This document shows positions 51,098-59,732 of a stretch of DNA of 64,000 bases, piece after piece; the stretch's first letter is position 1; each line of letters opens with the position of its first letter. Origin of the DNA: Pelomonas sp. Root405 (GTDB lineage: Bacteria; Pseudomonadota; Gammaproteobacteria; Burkholderiales; Burkholderiaceae_C); contig NZ_LMDU01000011.1 of assembly GCF_001425165.1 (NCBI RefSeq), positions 310,058-374,057 of the forward strand, in the 5' to 3' direction. The position numbers and the translations under genes were made by a program. The notes beneath the pieces were generated by a model. That model did no database searches. It saw nothing but the letters and a program-made list of their open reading frames with translations, and was not told the origin of the DNA.

Positions 51098-51994
51098 TTA
51101 GGGCAGGCGGTAGGCCAGCACCTTCAATGCCCTGTCCGGCGACGCATCCGAGAACGACGCCGGGTTGGCCACCCGCTCGACGAAGGCCAGCTCGGGCGCG
51201 TGCTCGGCCATCACGCCGTGCAGGAAAGCCAGGTCCAGCTTCGGCGTGTTCAGGCACAGCAGCGCCATCCCGCCTGGCGCCAGCAGCGAAGGCAACCGCC
51301 GCGCCAGCCGCGCATAGTCCTTGGTGGCGACGAAGCTGCCCTTCTGGAAGCTGGGCGGGTCGCCGATGACGAGGTCGTACGGCCCGAAGCGCGTCAGCTT
51401 GCCCCAGGAGTTGAAGATGTCGTGGGGCAGGAACTTCGCGCCGCGCTCGACGCCGTTGAGCGCGTGGTTGCGGCGGCCGATGGCGAGCGCACCGTCGCTC
51501 ATGTCCACATTGACGACCTCGCTCGCACCGGCCTGCAGCGCGACGACCGAGAAGGCGCAGGTGTAGGCGAACAGGTTGAGCACCTTGTCGCCGGGCTTGA
51601 CCTGCTCACGCACCCAGCGCCGGCCCTCGGCCATGTCGAGAAAGAGGCCGTGGTTCTGGCCGCGCAGCAGATGCACGCCGTAGCGCGTGCCGGCCTCCGC
51701 CACGACGTGGGGCTCCGGCACGCTGCCCGCCATCAGCCGGGTCTCGGTGCGGCCGCCTTCCTGGCGGCATTGGTACACCCAGGGCGCCTCAGGCCAGCGT
51801 GCCGTGATGGCGGCGCCGATGATGGTCAACGCCTCATCGGCCAGCGGCTCGAAGCTGGTCAGCAGCAGCGCGGGCGGGTAGGCGTCGAGCGCGAGGTGCT
51901 CGCAGCCGGGAAAGAGGCCGCCGCGGCCATGGAAGAGGCGCTGGGCGTCAACGGGAAAGGCCGCCGTGGCAATGGCGTCGAGCAGGGCTTGCAT
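51098..51994 (-). CDS. SAM-dependent methyltransferase (RlmI/RlmK-like)
   Basis: A 298-residue class I methyltransferase. The SAM-binding motif is VLNLFAYTCAFSVVALQAGASEVV, and the catalytic-type loop is IGDPPSFQKGSF (D-P-P-S), typical of RlmI-like rRNA methyltransferases that act on the base of RNA. The PUA-like N-terminal domain of RlmI is not evident, so the substrate is unsure. It is divergent from the glutaminase gene, with only 31 bases between the starts. Confidence 0.85.
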   Translation of the reverse strand: MQALLDAIATAAFPVDAQRLFHGRGGLFPGCEHLALDAYPPALLLTSFEPLADEALTIIGAAITARWPEAPWVYQCRQEGGRTETRLMAGSVPEPHVVAEAGTRYGVHLLRGQNHGLFLDMAEGRRWVREQVKPGDKVLNLFAYTCAFSVVALQAGASEVVNVDMSDGALAIGRRNHALNGVERGAKFLPHDIFNSWGKLTRFGPYDLVIGDPPSFQKGSFVATKDYARLARRLPSLLAPGGMALLCLNTPKLDLAFLHGVMAEHAPELAFVERVANPASFSDASPDRALKVLAYRLP

Positions 51995-52002
51995 GGGTGC
52001 GC

Positions 52003-52019
52003 ATTCTCAAGTCGAGAAT
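52003..52019. promoter_or_regulatory. Symmetric divergent leaderless promoter pair
   Basis: ATTCTC-AAGTC-GAGAAT is a 17-base inverted repeat within the 31-base gap. On the plus strand GAGAAT ends 6 bases before the glutaminase ATG (52026); on the minus strand GAGAAT ends 8 bases before the methyltransferase ATG (51994). Both genes lack a ribosome binding site. Each arm can thus serve as the -10 of one gene. Confidence 0.5.
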
Positions 52020-52025
52020 CAGCGC

Positions 52026-52940
52026 ATGGACTTCCAGCTCATCCTCGACGAGATCAACGCCGAACTGCGCCCGCTGCTCGGCAGCGCCGGTGGCAAGGTG
52101 GCCAGCTACATCCCGGCGCTGGCGCGCGTGGCACCGACCCAGTTCGGCATCGCGCTGCGCACCTGTTCAGGCGAGACCGCCGCGGCGGGCGACAGCGCCG
52201 TGCCGTTCTCCATCCAGAGCATGTCCAAGATGTTTTCGCTGACGCTGGCGATCCGCTCGCTGGACGAGGCGCTGTGGGACCGCATCGGCCGCGAGCCATC
52301 GGGCAGCCCGTTCAACTCGCTGGTGCAGCTGGAGACGGAGCGCGGCATCCCGCGGAACCCCTTCATCAATGCCGGCGCCATCGCGGTGGCGGACCGGCTG
52401 GTTTCGCTGGGCGACGCACAGGCGGAGCTGCTGGCGCTGCTGGGCCGGCTGTGCGGCGAGCCCATCCGCATCGACGCGGAGGTGGCGGGGTCCGAGGCCG
52501 ACACGGGTTACCGCAACACCGCACTGGCCAACTTCATGAAGGGCTTCGGCACGCTGGACAACGACGTCGCGACCGTGCTGGACGTCTATTTCAACCAGTG
52601 CGCCATTGCCATGAGCTGCGAGCAGGTGGCTTGCGCTGCCGGCTACCTGTGCCGTGACGGCCGCCACCCGCTGGCGGGCACGCCCGTGCTCAGCAGCGCG
52701 CAGACGCGGCGCGTGAACGCGCTGATGCTGACCTGCGGCACCTACGACGCGGCCGGCGAGTTCGCCTTCCGCATCGGACTGCCGTGCAAGAGCGGCGTGG
52801 GCGGCGGCATCGTGGCCGTCGTGCCCGACCAGCTCACGCTGTGCGTCTGGTCGCCCGCGCTGGACGCCACGGGCAACTCCTTGCTGGGGCGCCAGGCGCT
52901 GGAGCTGTTCGTCACGAAGACCGGGTTGTCGGTCTTCTAG
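52026..52940 (+). CDS. glsA: Glutaminase
   Basis: A 304-residue glutaminase that converts glutamine to glutamate and ammonia. It has the penicillin-binding-like serine-dependent fold: the S65-M-S-K68 motif (SIQSMSKMF) provides the nucleophile and base, with further conserved blocks NPFINAGAIAV, TGYRNTALANFM and GVGGGIVAVVP. The length is typical of the family. The convergent thioredoxin gene overlaps its stop by 4 bases. Confidence 0.95.
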   Translation: MDFQLILDEINAELRPLLGSAGGKVASYIPALARVAPTQFGIALRTCSGETAAAGDSAVPFSIQSMSKMFSLTLAIRSLDEALWDRIGREPSGSPFNSLVQLETERGIPRNPFINAGAIAVADRLVSLGDAQAELLALLGRLCGEPIRIDAEVAGSEADTGYRNTALANFMKGFGTLDNDVATVLDVYFNQCAIAMSCEQVACAAGYLCRDGRHPLAGTPVLSSAQTRRVNALMLTCGTYDAAGEFAFRIGLPCKSGVGGGIVAVVPDQLTLCVWSPALDATGNSLLGRQALELFVTKTGLSVF

Positions 52941-53539
52941 CTGGCGTACTTGATGGAGCAGCCGTAGGGCCGCGTCGACGCCTTCTCGACCTTGCGGCCC
53001 GACGACACGGCCACCAGGGCCTGGGTCACGTAGGGCTCGGCCTTGGTGATGTCGTCGACCTTGGCGGTGGCCAGGCTGTCGATGCCGCCCTTGTAGGCCA
53101 GCGTGCCATCGGGCCGGATGACATACATGTGCGGCGTCGTCTGCGCGCCATAGGCCTTGCCGATTTCGCCCTTGGGGTCGAGCAGCGTGGCGGCAGGCAC
53201 GGCGCCGCGGTCGGCGTTGAGCTTCTGCGCGGTGGCGCCGTCCACATGGCCCTGCTGGCCGGGCGCGGACGAGATCACCTGCAGCCAGACCACGCCTTGC
53301 GCGGCGGCGGCCTTCTGCTGGCTCTGCATGTTGCCGCCGTAGTGCTTCTTCACGTAGGGGCAGTCGTGGTTGGTCCACTCCAGCACGACGGTCTTGCCTT
53401 TGTAGTCGGCCAGCGAGACGGTCTTGCCATCGGCCGTGGTGGCCGTGAAGGCGGGCGCGGGCGCGTCCACGGTGCTGGCCAGGGCCAGCGCAGGCGCAAG
53501 GGCGGCGGCGATCAGCGAGCGGCGAAGCAGTTTCATCAT
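52937..53539 (-). CDS. Thioredoxin-family protein
   Basis: A 200-residue exported thioredoxin-fold (AhpC/TSA-TlpA-like) protein. A signal peptide covers 1-21. The domain (25-160) has TNHDCPYVKKHYGG with C60 where a CxxC would be, but position 63 is Val, so a resolving cysteine is absent at that point; the only other cysteine lies near the C-terminus (PYGCSIKYAS). It is likely a periplasmic reductase or peroxidase partner. Its start overlaps the DsbD stop (ATGA), so it is co-translated with DsbD. Confidence 0.85.
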   Translation of the reverse strand: MMKLLRRSLIAAALAPALALASTVDAPAPAFTATTADGKTVSLADYKGKTVVLEWTNHDCPYVKKHYGGNMQSQQKAAAAQGVVWLQVISSAPGQQGHVDGATAQKLNADRGAVPAATLLDPKGEIGKAYGAQTTPHMYVIRPDGTLAYKGGIDSLATAKVDDITKAEPYVTQALVAVSSGRKVEKASTRPYGCSIKYAS

Positions 53540-55635
53540 GTCGAACTCCGGGGGGTTGCTGCAGGGACAGGGGAGGAAACAGCCTCGATGACGAGGCCGG
53601 GGGTGAGGATCTGCGGCAGCACCTGGGCCTCGGCGGCGCCCGGTGCGTAATAGAGGTAGAGCGGCACGCCGGAGCGCCCGTGGGCCTTGAGCACGGCGGT
53701 GATGGCGGGGTCCTCGCGCGTCCAGTCGCCCTTGAGGTAGGCGATGCCGGCTTTGGCGAAGGCGTCCTTCACCTCGGGCCGCGACAGCGCGACGCGCTCG
53801 TTGACGAGGCAGGAGATGCACCAGGCCGCCGTCATGTTGACGAAGACCGGCTTGCTCTGCCCGCGCAACTCGGCCAGACGCGCGGCGCTGTAGGCCTCGG
53901 TGCCCGCCTCGGCTGCGGCGCGCACATCGGCGGCGACGGGCTTGATCACCACCGCCACGCCCAGCGCCAGCACGACGCTGGCGATGGCCGCACCGGTGCC
54001 CACCACCGTGGCGCCACTGCTGTGTCGCCACCACAGGCCAAAGGCGATCAACACCAGCCCACACAGCGCCAGCGCCACGCCGTCCGGCCCGGTCTGCTGC
54101 GCCAGCACCCACAGCAGCCAGACGACGGCGGCATACATCGGAAAGGCCAGCGCCTGCTTGAAGGTGTCCATCCACGCCCCCGGCCGCGGCAGCCAGCGCT
54201 GCGCCGCGGGCCAGAAGGCCAGCACCAGGAAGGGCAGCGCCAGGCCCAGCCCCAGCGCCAGGAACACGGCCAGTAGCACCACCGCCGGCTGCGACAGCGC
54301 GAAGGCCAGCGCAGCGCCCATGAACGGCGCCGTGCAGGGCGTGGCGACCACGGCCGCCAGCACGCCGGTGAAGAAGCTGCCCGCCAGGCCCTGGCGCGAC
54401 GCCAGCGCCGAGCCGACGCCGGTGAAGCTGCCGCCGATGGCGAACAGGCCCGACAGGCTCAACCCGACGAGGAAGAGCAGGTAGGCCACGATCAGCACGA
54501 AAACCGGCGAATGGAACTGGAAGCCCCAGCCCACCTGCTGGCCACCGGCCCGCAACGCGATCAGCACAGCCGCCAGCACCGCGAAGCTGGCCAGCACGCC
54601 AGCGGTGTAGGCCAGGCCCTCGGCCTTGTGATTGCCTTCGCGCACGAGGGCCAGCGCCTTGATCGACAGCACCGGGAAGACGCAGGGCATCAGGTTGAGG
54701 ATCAGGCCGCCCAGCAGCGCCAGCCCCAGCGCGGGCAGCAGGCCCAGGTCGCTTTCGGGGGCCGGCGTCGGCGACGCCTCAGCGGCGGCAGGGGCGTTCA
54801 GGTCGGCGGGGCCGGGGCCCTTGCCGGCGCCTTCGGGCATGGGCTCGGAAATCGTCCAGGCTTGCTCGCCCGCGGCCGTCGTCAGCACGATGACGCCGGA
54901 CAAGGGCTTGCCGGCGGGCACCGGTTCCTCGCCGGCGGGAATGTCGAGCGCCCAGCCACCGGCCTCAGCCTTCAGCGCCTGCGGCGCGCTGTGGGTGACG
55001 GCGCCCCAGGTGTCGGCAAAGAAATACGCTTTGGTGACGCCCGCCTGAGCCCCGCTGAGCCGCACGCCCTGGGGCGCGGCCTTGAGCTGCACGGCAAAGT
55101 TGGCGGGCTTGGGAATGGCTGCGCGCCATTCCTCGATCTGGGCCGCGTCGGCGCCGGCCTTGGGCTCGGTGGCCACAGGCAGGTCCAGGCCCAGGCTGAC
55201 CTGCTCGGGGATGCAGACATCCTTGCAGACCAGCCAGCGCACCTCGGCCGTGGGCGCGAAGCGGCTGCCCGGCTTGGCATCGGCGGGCACGGTCAGGTCG
55301 ACCAGCAGCGCCGGCCGGCCTTCATAGCCGTAGTTCACCAGCGGACCGATGGGCTGCACGGCGGGTGTCGGCCACTGGATGGGGCCGGCCGTGGCGCCCT
55401 GCCAGTCGATGGAGGTGGCCTGGCCCGAGTCGCCGGGGTTGATCCAGTAGGTGTGCCAGTGGGCCTTGATGTCCTGCTCCAGCGCGACGGTGAAGCGCTG
55501 GCCCGGCGCGACGGCCGACTGGCTGGAGACGAGGCGTGCCTTCACATGCTCGGTCGACGCCTCCGGCGGTGCGGCCAGAGCGAGCAGCGGGGCGGCCAGC
55601 AAGGCCAGGAAAACAGGGCGCAGGAACGAGAGCAT
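53536..55635 (-). CDS. dsbD: Thiol:disulfide interchange protein DsbD
   Basis: A 699-residue inner-membrane protein that passes electrons from cytoplasmic thioredoxin to the periplasm. A signal peptide (1-22) leads into the periplasmic alpha domain, with cysteines in WLVCKDVCIPE. Eight-helix membrane domain residues carry the catalytic cysteines in NLMPCVFPVL and VATPCTAPFM. The C-terminal gamma domain has TAAWCISCLVNE (CxxC). Its likely partner, the thioredoxin-fold gene, is downstream. It resembles the long ScsB-like type with an enlarged N-terminal part. Confidence 0.94.
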   Translation of the reverse strand: MLSFLRPVFLALLAAPLLALAAPPEASTEHVKARLVSSQSAVAPGQRFTVALEQDIKAHWHTYWINPGDSGQATSIDWQGATAGPIQWPTPAVQPIGPLVNYGYEGRPALLVDLTVPADAKPGSRFAPTAEVRWLVCKDVCIPEQVSLGLDLPVATEPKAGADAAQIEEWRAAIPKPANFAVQLKAAPQGVRLSGAQAGVTKAYFFADTWGAVTHSAPQALKAEAGGWALDIPAGEEPVPAGKPLSGVIVLTTAAGEQAWTISEPMPEGAGKGPGPADLNAPAAAEASPTPAPESDLGLLPALGLALLGGLILNLMPCVFPVLSIKALALVREGNHKAEGLAYTAGVLASFAVLAAVLIALRAGGQQVGWGFQFHSPVFVLIVAYLLFLVGLSLSGLFAIGGSFTGVGSALASRQGLAGSFFTGVLAAVVATPCTAPFMGAALAFALSQPAVVLLAVFLALGLGLALPFLVLAFWPAAQRWLPRPGAWMDTFKQALAFPMYAAVVWLLWVLAQQTGPDGVALALCGLVLIAFGLWWRHSSGATVVGTGAAIASVVLALGVAVVIKPVAADVRAAAEAGTEAYSAARLAELRGQSKPVFVNMTAAWCISCLVNERVALSRPEVKDAFAKAGIAYLKGDWTREDPAITAVLKAHGRSGVPLYLYYAPGAAEAQVLPQILTPGLVIEAVSSPVPAATPRSST

Positions 55636-55644
55636 CCGGAAATG

Positions 55645-56196
55645 CTAGGTCATCCCCGTTTCCCTTCTGTAAATGCCGGCCTTGATGAAGGCATCGAACG
55701 CCGCCCACAGCGGCTCGAAACGCTCGGGGCCGCCTTCCAGCAGGGCCAGCGCATGCAGGCCGGCCTCCAGCGTGGACAGCTGGCCGGGCCGGTGCGCGCG
55801 GCGTATGGCGTAACGCGATACCTGGTCCGGCAGGGCCAGTCGTGGCAGCGCCGCCAGCCAGGGATTGGCGGCCAGCAGGCGGCGGCTCTGGCGCCAACTG
55901 CCGTCGAGCAGGATGAGCCGCTTCACGTCGACCGGGGCTGCGCTCCCAATGTCGCCCGGGTAGAGCAGCGCGGTGCCGGGGCCGGCCAGCGCCGCGTCGA
56001 AGGCCTCACCCCGCAGCAGGTGGGCCGACTGCAAGCCCAGCGTCAGCAGGGCGGTCGTGTTCTTCGCGTGGCCAGCCTCGGCCGGGTGCTGCAGGATCAG
56101 CAGCTCGGTGCGGTGGGCCAGCAGCAGCGCCGGCAGCGTCGCACAGAGGCAAGTCGGCGCCGGGCGCTCACAGCGCGGGCAGACCGCGCGTGGCAT
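55645..56196 (-). CDS. tapT: DTW-domain tRNA-uridine aminocarboxypropyltransferase
   Basis: A 183-residue DTW-domain (TapT) enzyme that adds a 3-amino-3-carboxypropyl group to uridine in tRNA (acp3U). The N-terminus has a four-cysteine zinc-like cluster (C6, C9, C16, C18). The DxxW signature is LLDGSWRQS with D98 and W101. It follows the membrane protein gene by 3 bases. Confidence 0.9.
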   Translation of the reverse strand: MPRAVCPRCERPAPTCLCATLPALLLAHRTELLILQHPAEAGHAKNTTALLTLGLQSAHLLRGEAFDAALAGPGTALLYPGDIGSAAPVDVKRLILLDGSWRQSRRLLAANPWLAALPRLALPDQVSRYAIRRAHRPGQLSTLEAGLHALALLEGGPERFEPLWAAFDAFIKAGIYRRETGMT

Positions 56197-56199
56197 GAC

Positions 56200-56769
56200 T
56201 CAGTGCGGTGAGACGGTGTGGGGCCCGATCGTCGACACTGTGCTGTCGGCGCCGGCGTCATGCGCGGGCTCGTCATCGACGCGGCTGCGTGAGCGCGTGG
56301 TCGGCAGGCCCAGCTGGCGCCGCTTGGCCACGCGGCCGGCGAGCCAGACCCCCCCGACGACGCCGAAGATGTTCAGCGCCCCGAACAGCGGCGCGGCACT
56401 GGACGACAGCAGCATGGTCTGCAGCGGTGCCGAGTAGGCGCGCGGTTTCAGCGCGAAGCTGAAGGCGCCGAAGATCAGCCAGCCGGCCCATGCCACGCCG
56501 ACACCGGACATCATCCAGGCGACGTAGGGCTTGTGGCGGCGGCGCTGCGGGCGCAGCGTCAGATAGGCCCAGATGGCGGCAATGATGAAGAGCACGGCCG
56601 CGATGGCGAGGGCCTCTCCCAGCATGACGGGCAGGCTGTTGCGCCCCCCCAGCGACACATAGACCGAGCGTGGCAGGCCAGTGCTGGCGTACTTCATGGC
56701 CGCGCCGGCGCCGGCGCAATAGAGCAGGACGCCGGAGAAGAAGGCGATGGAACGGCGAGCGGCTTTCAT
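56200..56769 (-). CDS. Hypothetical membrane protein
   Basis: A 189-residue protein with about four hydrophobic segments (near 7-25, 45-70, 83-105 and 118-148) and a polar, serine-rich C-terminus. I do not recognise it. The ATG at 56769 has no true ribosome binding site; a GAGAAT hexamer ends 8 bases before it, the same pattern as at 5342 and 51994. It is followed by tapT 3 bases later. Confidence 0.6.
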   Translation of the reverse strand: MKAARRSIAFFSGVLLYCAGAGAAMKYASTGLPRSVYVSLGGRNSLPVMLGEALAIAAVLFIIAAIWAYLTLRPQRRRHKPYVAWMMSGVGVAWAGWLIFGAFSFALKPRAYSAPLQTMLLSSSAAPLFGALNIFGVVGGVWLAGRVAKRRQLGLPTTRSRSRVDDEPAHDAGADSTVSTIGPHTVSPH

Positions 56770-56777
56770 GGGGGCGC

Positions 56778-56783
56778 ATTCTC
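56778..56783 (-). promoter_or_regulatory. Candidate leaderless -10 box for the membrane protein gene
   Basis: On the minus strand GAGAAT is followed by 8 bases and then the ATG at 56769. The local sequence AGAATGCGC matches that before the gene at 51994. Confidence 0.4.
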
Positions 56784-56834
56784 CGTGCAGCCGGCATAGC
56801 GGGTCCGGCAGGATTTCTCGGCCGGGCAAAACAA

Positions 56835-56865
56835 AACCCGCCGTCCGGCAGCCGGATGGCGGGTT
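56835..56865 (-). terminator. Rho-independent terminator of the 61-residue gene
   Basis: A 14-bp stem (one G-T pair) with a CAG/CTG loop, followed on the minus strand by TTTTGTTTTG. It lies 20 bases after the stop of the small gene at 56885, which supports that gene as real. Confidence 0.85.
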
Positions 56866-56884
56866 CCAGGCGCGAGCCGCGGGC

Positions 56885-57070
56885 TTAACGCTTGCGGTCG
56901 AAGCGCTGGGCGCGGGCCAGACCGCGGCGGTCACCGCTGAAGAAGCCGGTGTCGAAGGCCTCGTGCTTGCGGCCCTTCTCGACGGATTCCTCGGCGCTCC
57001 AGGCCCCGCCCATCTCGGGCACGGGGAGGCGGCGTTGCTGCGTTTCGGTACGGGACTGGGTCTTCATCAT
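56885..57070 (-). CDS. Small hypothetical protein, 61 residues
   Basis: A highly charged, soluble, probably disordered protein. A strong terminator sits just after it and an intergenic region of about 150 bases precedes it. I do not recognise the family. The start ATG at 57070 is followed by a second ATG one codon later; either could be used. It is divergent from the aminopeptidase gene. Confidence 0.5.
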   Translation of the reverse strand: MMKTQSRTETQQRRLPVPEMGGAWSAEESVEKGRKHEAFDTGFFSGDRRGLARAQRFDRKR

Positions 57071-57147
57071 GGCTGTCTGGCCTTGCGGGCCGTCTCACGC
57101 CGGGTGCGGCGCGATTGCAAGGCACAACGCGGGCTTGAAGAGAGCGG

Positions 57148-57176
57148 TTGACAGCCGGAACACACTTCTTTGCACA
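57148..57176 (+). promoter_or_regulatory. Candidate promoter of the M17 peptidase gene
   Basis: A consensus -35 TTGACA (57148-57153) is followed by a 17-base spacer and a weak TGCACA as -10, about 45 bases upstream of the ATG at 57222. Confidence 0.45.
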
Positions 57177-57221
57177 CTCGGCTTTTGCTGACAATGGCTG
57201 TTTCGATTCCAGGAAAGCGCG

Positions 57222-58601
57222 ATGACCGTCCAGCTGAAGAAGACCGTTCCGGCCAAGGCCACTCCCATCACCGTCGTCGACCGCGCCGCTTTCCAGGTGC
57301 TGGCTGGCGGCCTGCCCGAGGCCACCCGGGCCTGGCTGGCCACGGTCGGCTTCGTCGGTGCACCGGACAGCCACGCCCTGGTGCCGGGCGCCGATGGCCG
57401 TCTGGGGCAGGTGTTTGCCGGCGTCGCCCATGCGGCCCACCCTTTTGCGCTGAGCCATCTGCCGCTGGCCCTGCCCGAAGGGCTTTACAAGCTTGATGAG
57501 GCCGGCCTGGCCCTGCTGCCCGAGGCGGCGGCCATGTCCTGGGAGCTGGGCGGCTACCGCTTCGACCTCTACAAGCCGGCCAAGCGCGCGCCGGCGACGC
57601 TGCTCCTCAAAGGCGGCGCCGACGCCGAACGCGGCCTGGCACTGGCGACCGCCATGGCCGCCACGCGCGACCTGGTCAACACGCCGGCCGAGCACATGGG
57701 CCCGGCCGAGCTGGCCGGCGCTGCCAAGGCCCTGGCCAAGCAGTACGGCGCCAGCTTCACCGAGATCGTCGGCGATGCGCTACTGAAGAAGAACTTCCCC
57801 AGCATCCACGCCGTCGGCCGCGCGAGCACGCGCTCACCTCGCCTGATCGAAGTGAATTGGGGCAACCCCAAGCATCCCAAGCTGGCCCTGGTCGGCAAGG
57901 GCGTCTGCTTCGACACCGGCGGCCTCAACATCAAGGGCGGCGACGGCATGCGCCAGATGAAGAAGGACATGGGCGGCGCGGCCAATGCGCTCGGCCTGGC
58001 AGGCCTCGTCATGGCCTTCAAGCTGCCGGTGCGGCTGCAACTGCTGATCCCGGCCGTCGAGAACTCGATCTCGGGCAACGCCTACCGGCCGGGCGACGTC
58101 ATCAAGACGCGCAAGGGCCTGCACATCGAGATCGGCAACACCGATGCCGAAGGCCGCGTGGTGCTGAGTGACGCCCTCGCCTATGCCGCCGAGGGCCAGC
58201 CCGACCTCGTCATCGACCTGGCGACGCTGACGGGCGCCGCCCGCGTGGCTTTGGGCGCCCAACTGCCGGCGCTGTTCGCCAAGCACATGGACACGGCGCG
58301 CGATCTGGTTGACCTGGGCCTGAAGCTGGACGACCCGCTGTGGCACATGCCGCTGTGGGCGCCGTATCACGCCGGCATCGAGAGCAGCATCGGCGACCTG
58401 GTCAACACGGGCAAGAGCGCGCTGGCCGGCGCCATCAACGCGGCGCTGTTCCTGGAGGACTTCCTGCCCGCCCACCAGGACTGGCTGCACATCGACCTGT
58501 TCGCCTGGAACGATGCGCCGCGCCCCGGCCGGCCGGTGGGCGGCGAGGCGCAGACCATCCGCACGCTGCTGGCCTACCTGGAACAGCGTTACTCGGCCTG
58601 A
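57222..58601 (+). CDS. Leucyl aminopeptidase family (M17) protein
   Basis: A 459-residue two-zinc aminopeptidase. The N-terminal domain (1-155) is variable, and the catalytic domain has the signature GKGVCFDTGGLNIKG (metal ligands and catalytic Lys) and NTDAEGRVVLSDAL starting at N306, which carries the remaining metal ligands. The family releases N-terminal amino acids from peptides. It is a little shorter than PepA (about 500) and probably cytoplasmic. Confidence 0.94.
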   Translation: MTVQLKKTVPAKATPITVVDRAAFQVLAGGLPEATRAWLATVGFVGAPDSHALVPGADGRLGQVFAGVAHAAHPFALSHLPLALPEGLYKLDEAGLALLPEAAAMSWELGGYRFDLYKPAKRAPATLLLKGGADAERGLALATAMAATRDLVNTPAEHMGPAELAGAAKALAKQYGASFTEIVGDALLKKNFPSIHAVGRASTRSPRLIEVNWGNPKHPKLALVGKGVCFDTGGLNIKGGDGMRQMKKDMGGAANALGLAGLVMAFKLPVRLQLLIPAVENSISGNAYRPGDVIKTRKGLHIEIGNTDAEGRVVLSDALAYAAEGQPDLVIDLATLTGAARVALGAQLPALFAKHMDTARDLVDLGLKLDDPLWHMPLWAPYHAGIESSIGDLVNTGKSALAGAINAALFLEDFLPAHQDWLHIDLFAWNDAPRPGRPVGGEAQTIRTLLAYLEQRYSA

Positions 58602-58607
58602 CCGAGC

Positions 58608-58625
58608 AGCCCGATCACTCGGGCT
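58608..58625 (+). terminator. Weak hairpin between two convergent genes
   Basis: AGCCCGA-TCAC-TCGGGCT forms a 7-bp stem that overlaps the stop of the proQ-like gene. There is no T-run, so its use as a terminator is uncertain. Confidence 0.3.
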
Positions 58626-59589
58626 TCTGGTCCTCGGCCTTGGTGCTCCGGGCGGCCTGGAGCGCTTGTGCCATCTGAGATGGCACGGGCTGCTCGGCCT
58701 GCGCAGGCGTGGGCTTGGGAGCCGGCTGCGAGGGTCGGCCACCTTCACCACGTGGGGGGCGGTCGCCACGTGGCTGATCGCGCCGGGCTTCGGCGCGTTG
58801 ATCAGGGCGACGCGGGCCGCGGCCCTCGGGACGGCCGCCAGCGGGGCGGCGGTCGTCACGGCGGTCGTCGCGTCGCGCTTCACGGGGCGGTTGGCGCGGC
58901 GGCGCGGGCGGCGCCTCGGCGCGCTCCTTGCGGGCGATCTCCAGCAGGCCCGGCAGCTCCTCGGGCACGACGCCCTTGAGGACGCAGAAGTTGGCCTCGG
59001 TCAGTGTCGTGCGCTCGAAGTCCCACAGCAGCTGTGCGCGGTTGCGGCGCTGCTGGAACTCCAGCTGATGGCGCTCCTGCTCGGCCTGCTGACGCTCCTG
59101 CTGCACGCCCTTGCGGCGCGCCAGCTCTTCCTTGGCGGCGGTCAGGTGCTCTTCGCTGATCTCGCCGGCGGGGTTGCCGTCGAGGTCGAAACGCGTCTTG
59201 GCCTGCGTCAACGCGATCAGGTAGCCCGTGCTGCCGGTGTGGCGGCGCAGGAAGGCGCCGAGCTGGGCCTTGCTGAACTTGCCGGGCGCGCGCTCCTGGA
59301 TGTCGGCCTGCACGCGCAGCTTGACGGGCTTGGGTTTGCCAGTGAACAGCGCGGGGAACAGGGCCTTGAGCTCGGCCGTGGCGTCAACGGCGGGCGCGGC
59401 TACGTGAGCAGGCGCGGGTGCGGCGACTGCGGCTTCACCGGCCGGCGCTGCTGCGGTGGCTTCTGGCTTGGCGTCGGCGTCGGGGGCATCAACGGGCGCT
59501 TCGGTCGCTGCTGAAACCAAAGGCTCTGTCGCCGGCGGGGCGGCCGTGTCGTCGGACGGGGTGACGGGATCGGGAAGATCGGAATTCAT
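58615..59589 (-). CDS. proQ: ProQ/FinO-family RNA chaperone
   Basis: A 324-residue protein with a low-complexity Ala/Pro/Asp N-terminus (1-70), a ProQ/FinO domain (about 70-180, LKALFPALFTGKPKPVKLRVQ... RRHTGSTGYL) and a long, Arg/Pro/Gly-rich tail (230-310, RRDDRRDDRRPAGGRPEGRG). The domain binds structured RNAs such as small RNAs. The extended tails are a feature of betaproteobacterial ProQ-like proteins. It is convergent with the aminopeptidase gene. Confidence 0.92.
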   Translation of the reverse strand: MNSDLPDPVTPSDDTAAPPATEPLVSAATEAPVDAPDADAKPEATAAAPAGEAAVAAPAPAHVAAPAVDATAELKALFPALFTGKPKPVKLRVQADIQERAPGKFSKAQLGAFLRRHTGSTGYLIALTQAKTRFDLDGNPAGEISEEHLTAAKEELARRKGVQQERQQAEQERHQLEFQQRRNRAQLLWDFERTTLTEANFCVLKGVVPEELPGLLEIARKERAEAPPAPPRQPPREARRDDRRDDRRPAGGRPEGRGPRRPDQRAEARRDQPRGDRPPRGEGGRPSQPAPKPTPAQAEQPVPSQMAQALQAARSTKAEDQKPE

Positions 59590-59732
59590 CGCAATGCGCC
59601 AGAGACGCGAACGGGCAAGGGCCGGGATTGTCGTTCAGCTGCGCGCAAAGGCCCAGGGCGCTCGTGGGATGGCGGCGCCGCAGCGGCCGTGGCCATCATC
59701 GGCGCGTCGTCGTCAGCGTGCGGAGTGCAGCC

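Noticed and set aside
51080-52657. A 525-codon plus-strand frame spanning the methyltransferase and glutaminase genes
   Set aside because: It crosses two genes with strong family motifs and has no plausible protein sequence of its own.
54511-56211. A 566-codon plus-strand frame
   Set aside because: It is antisense to dsbD and tapT, both well supported.
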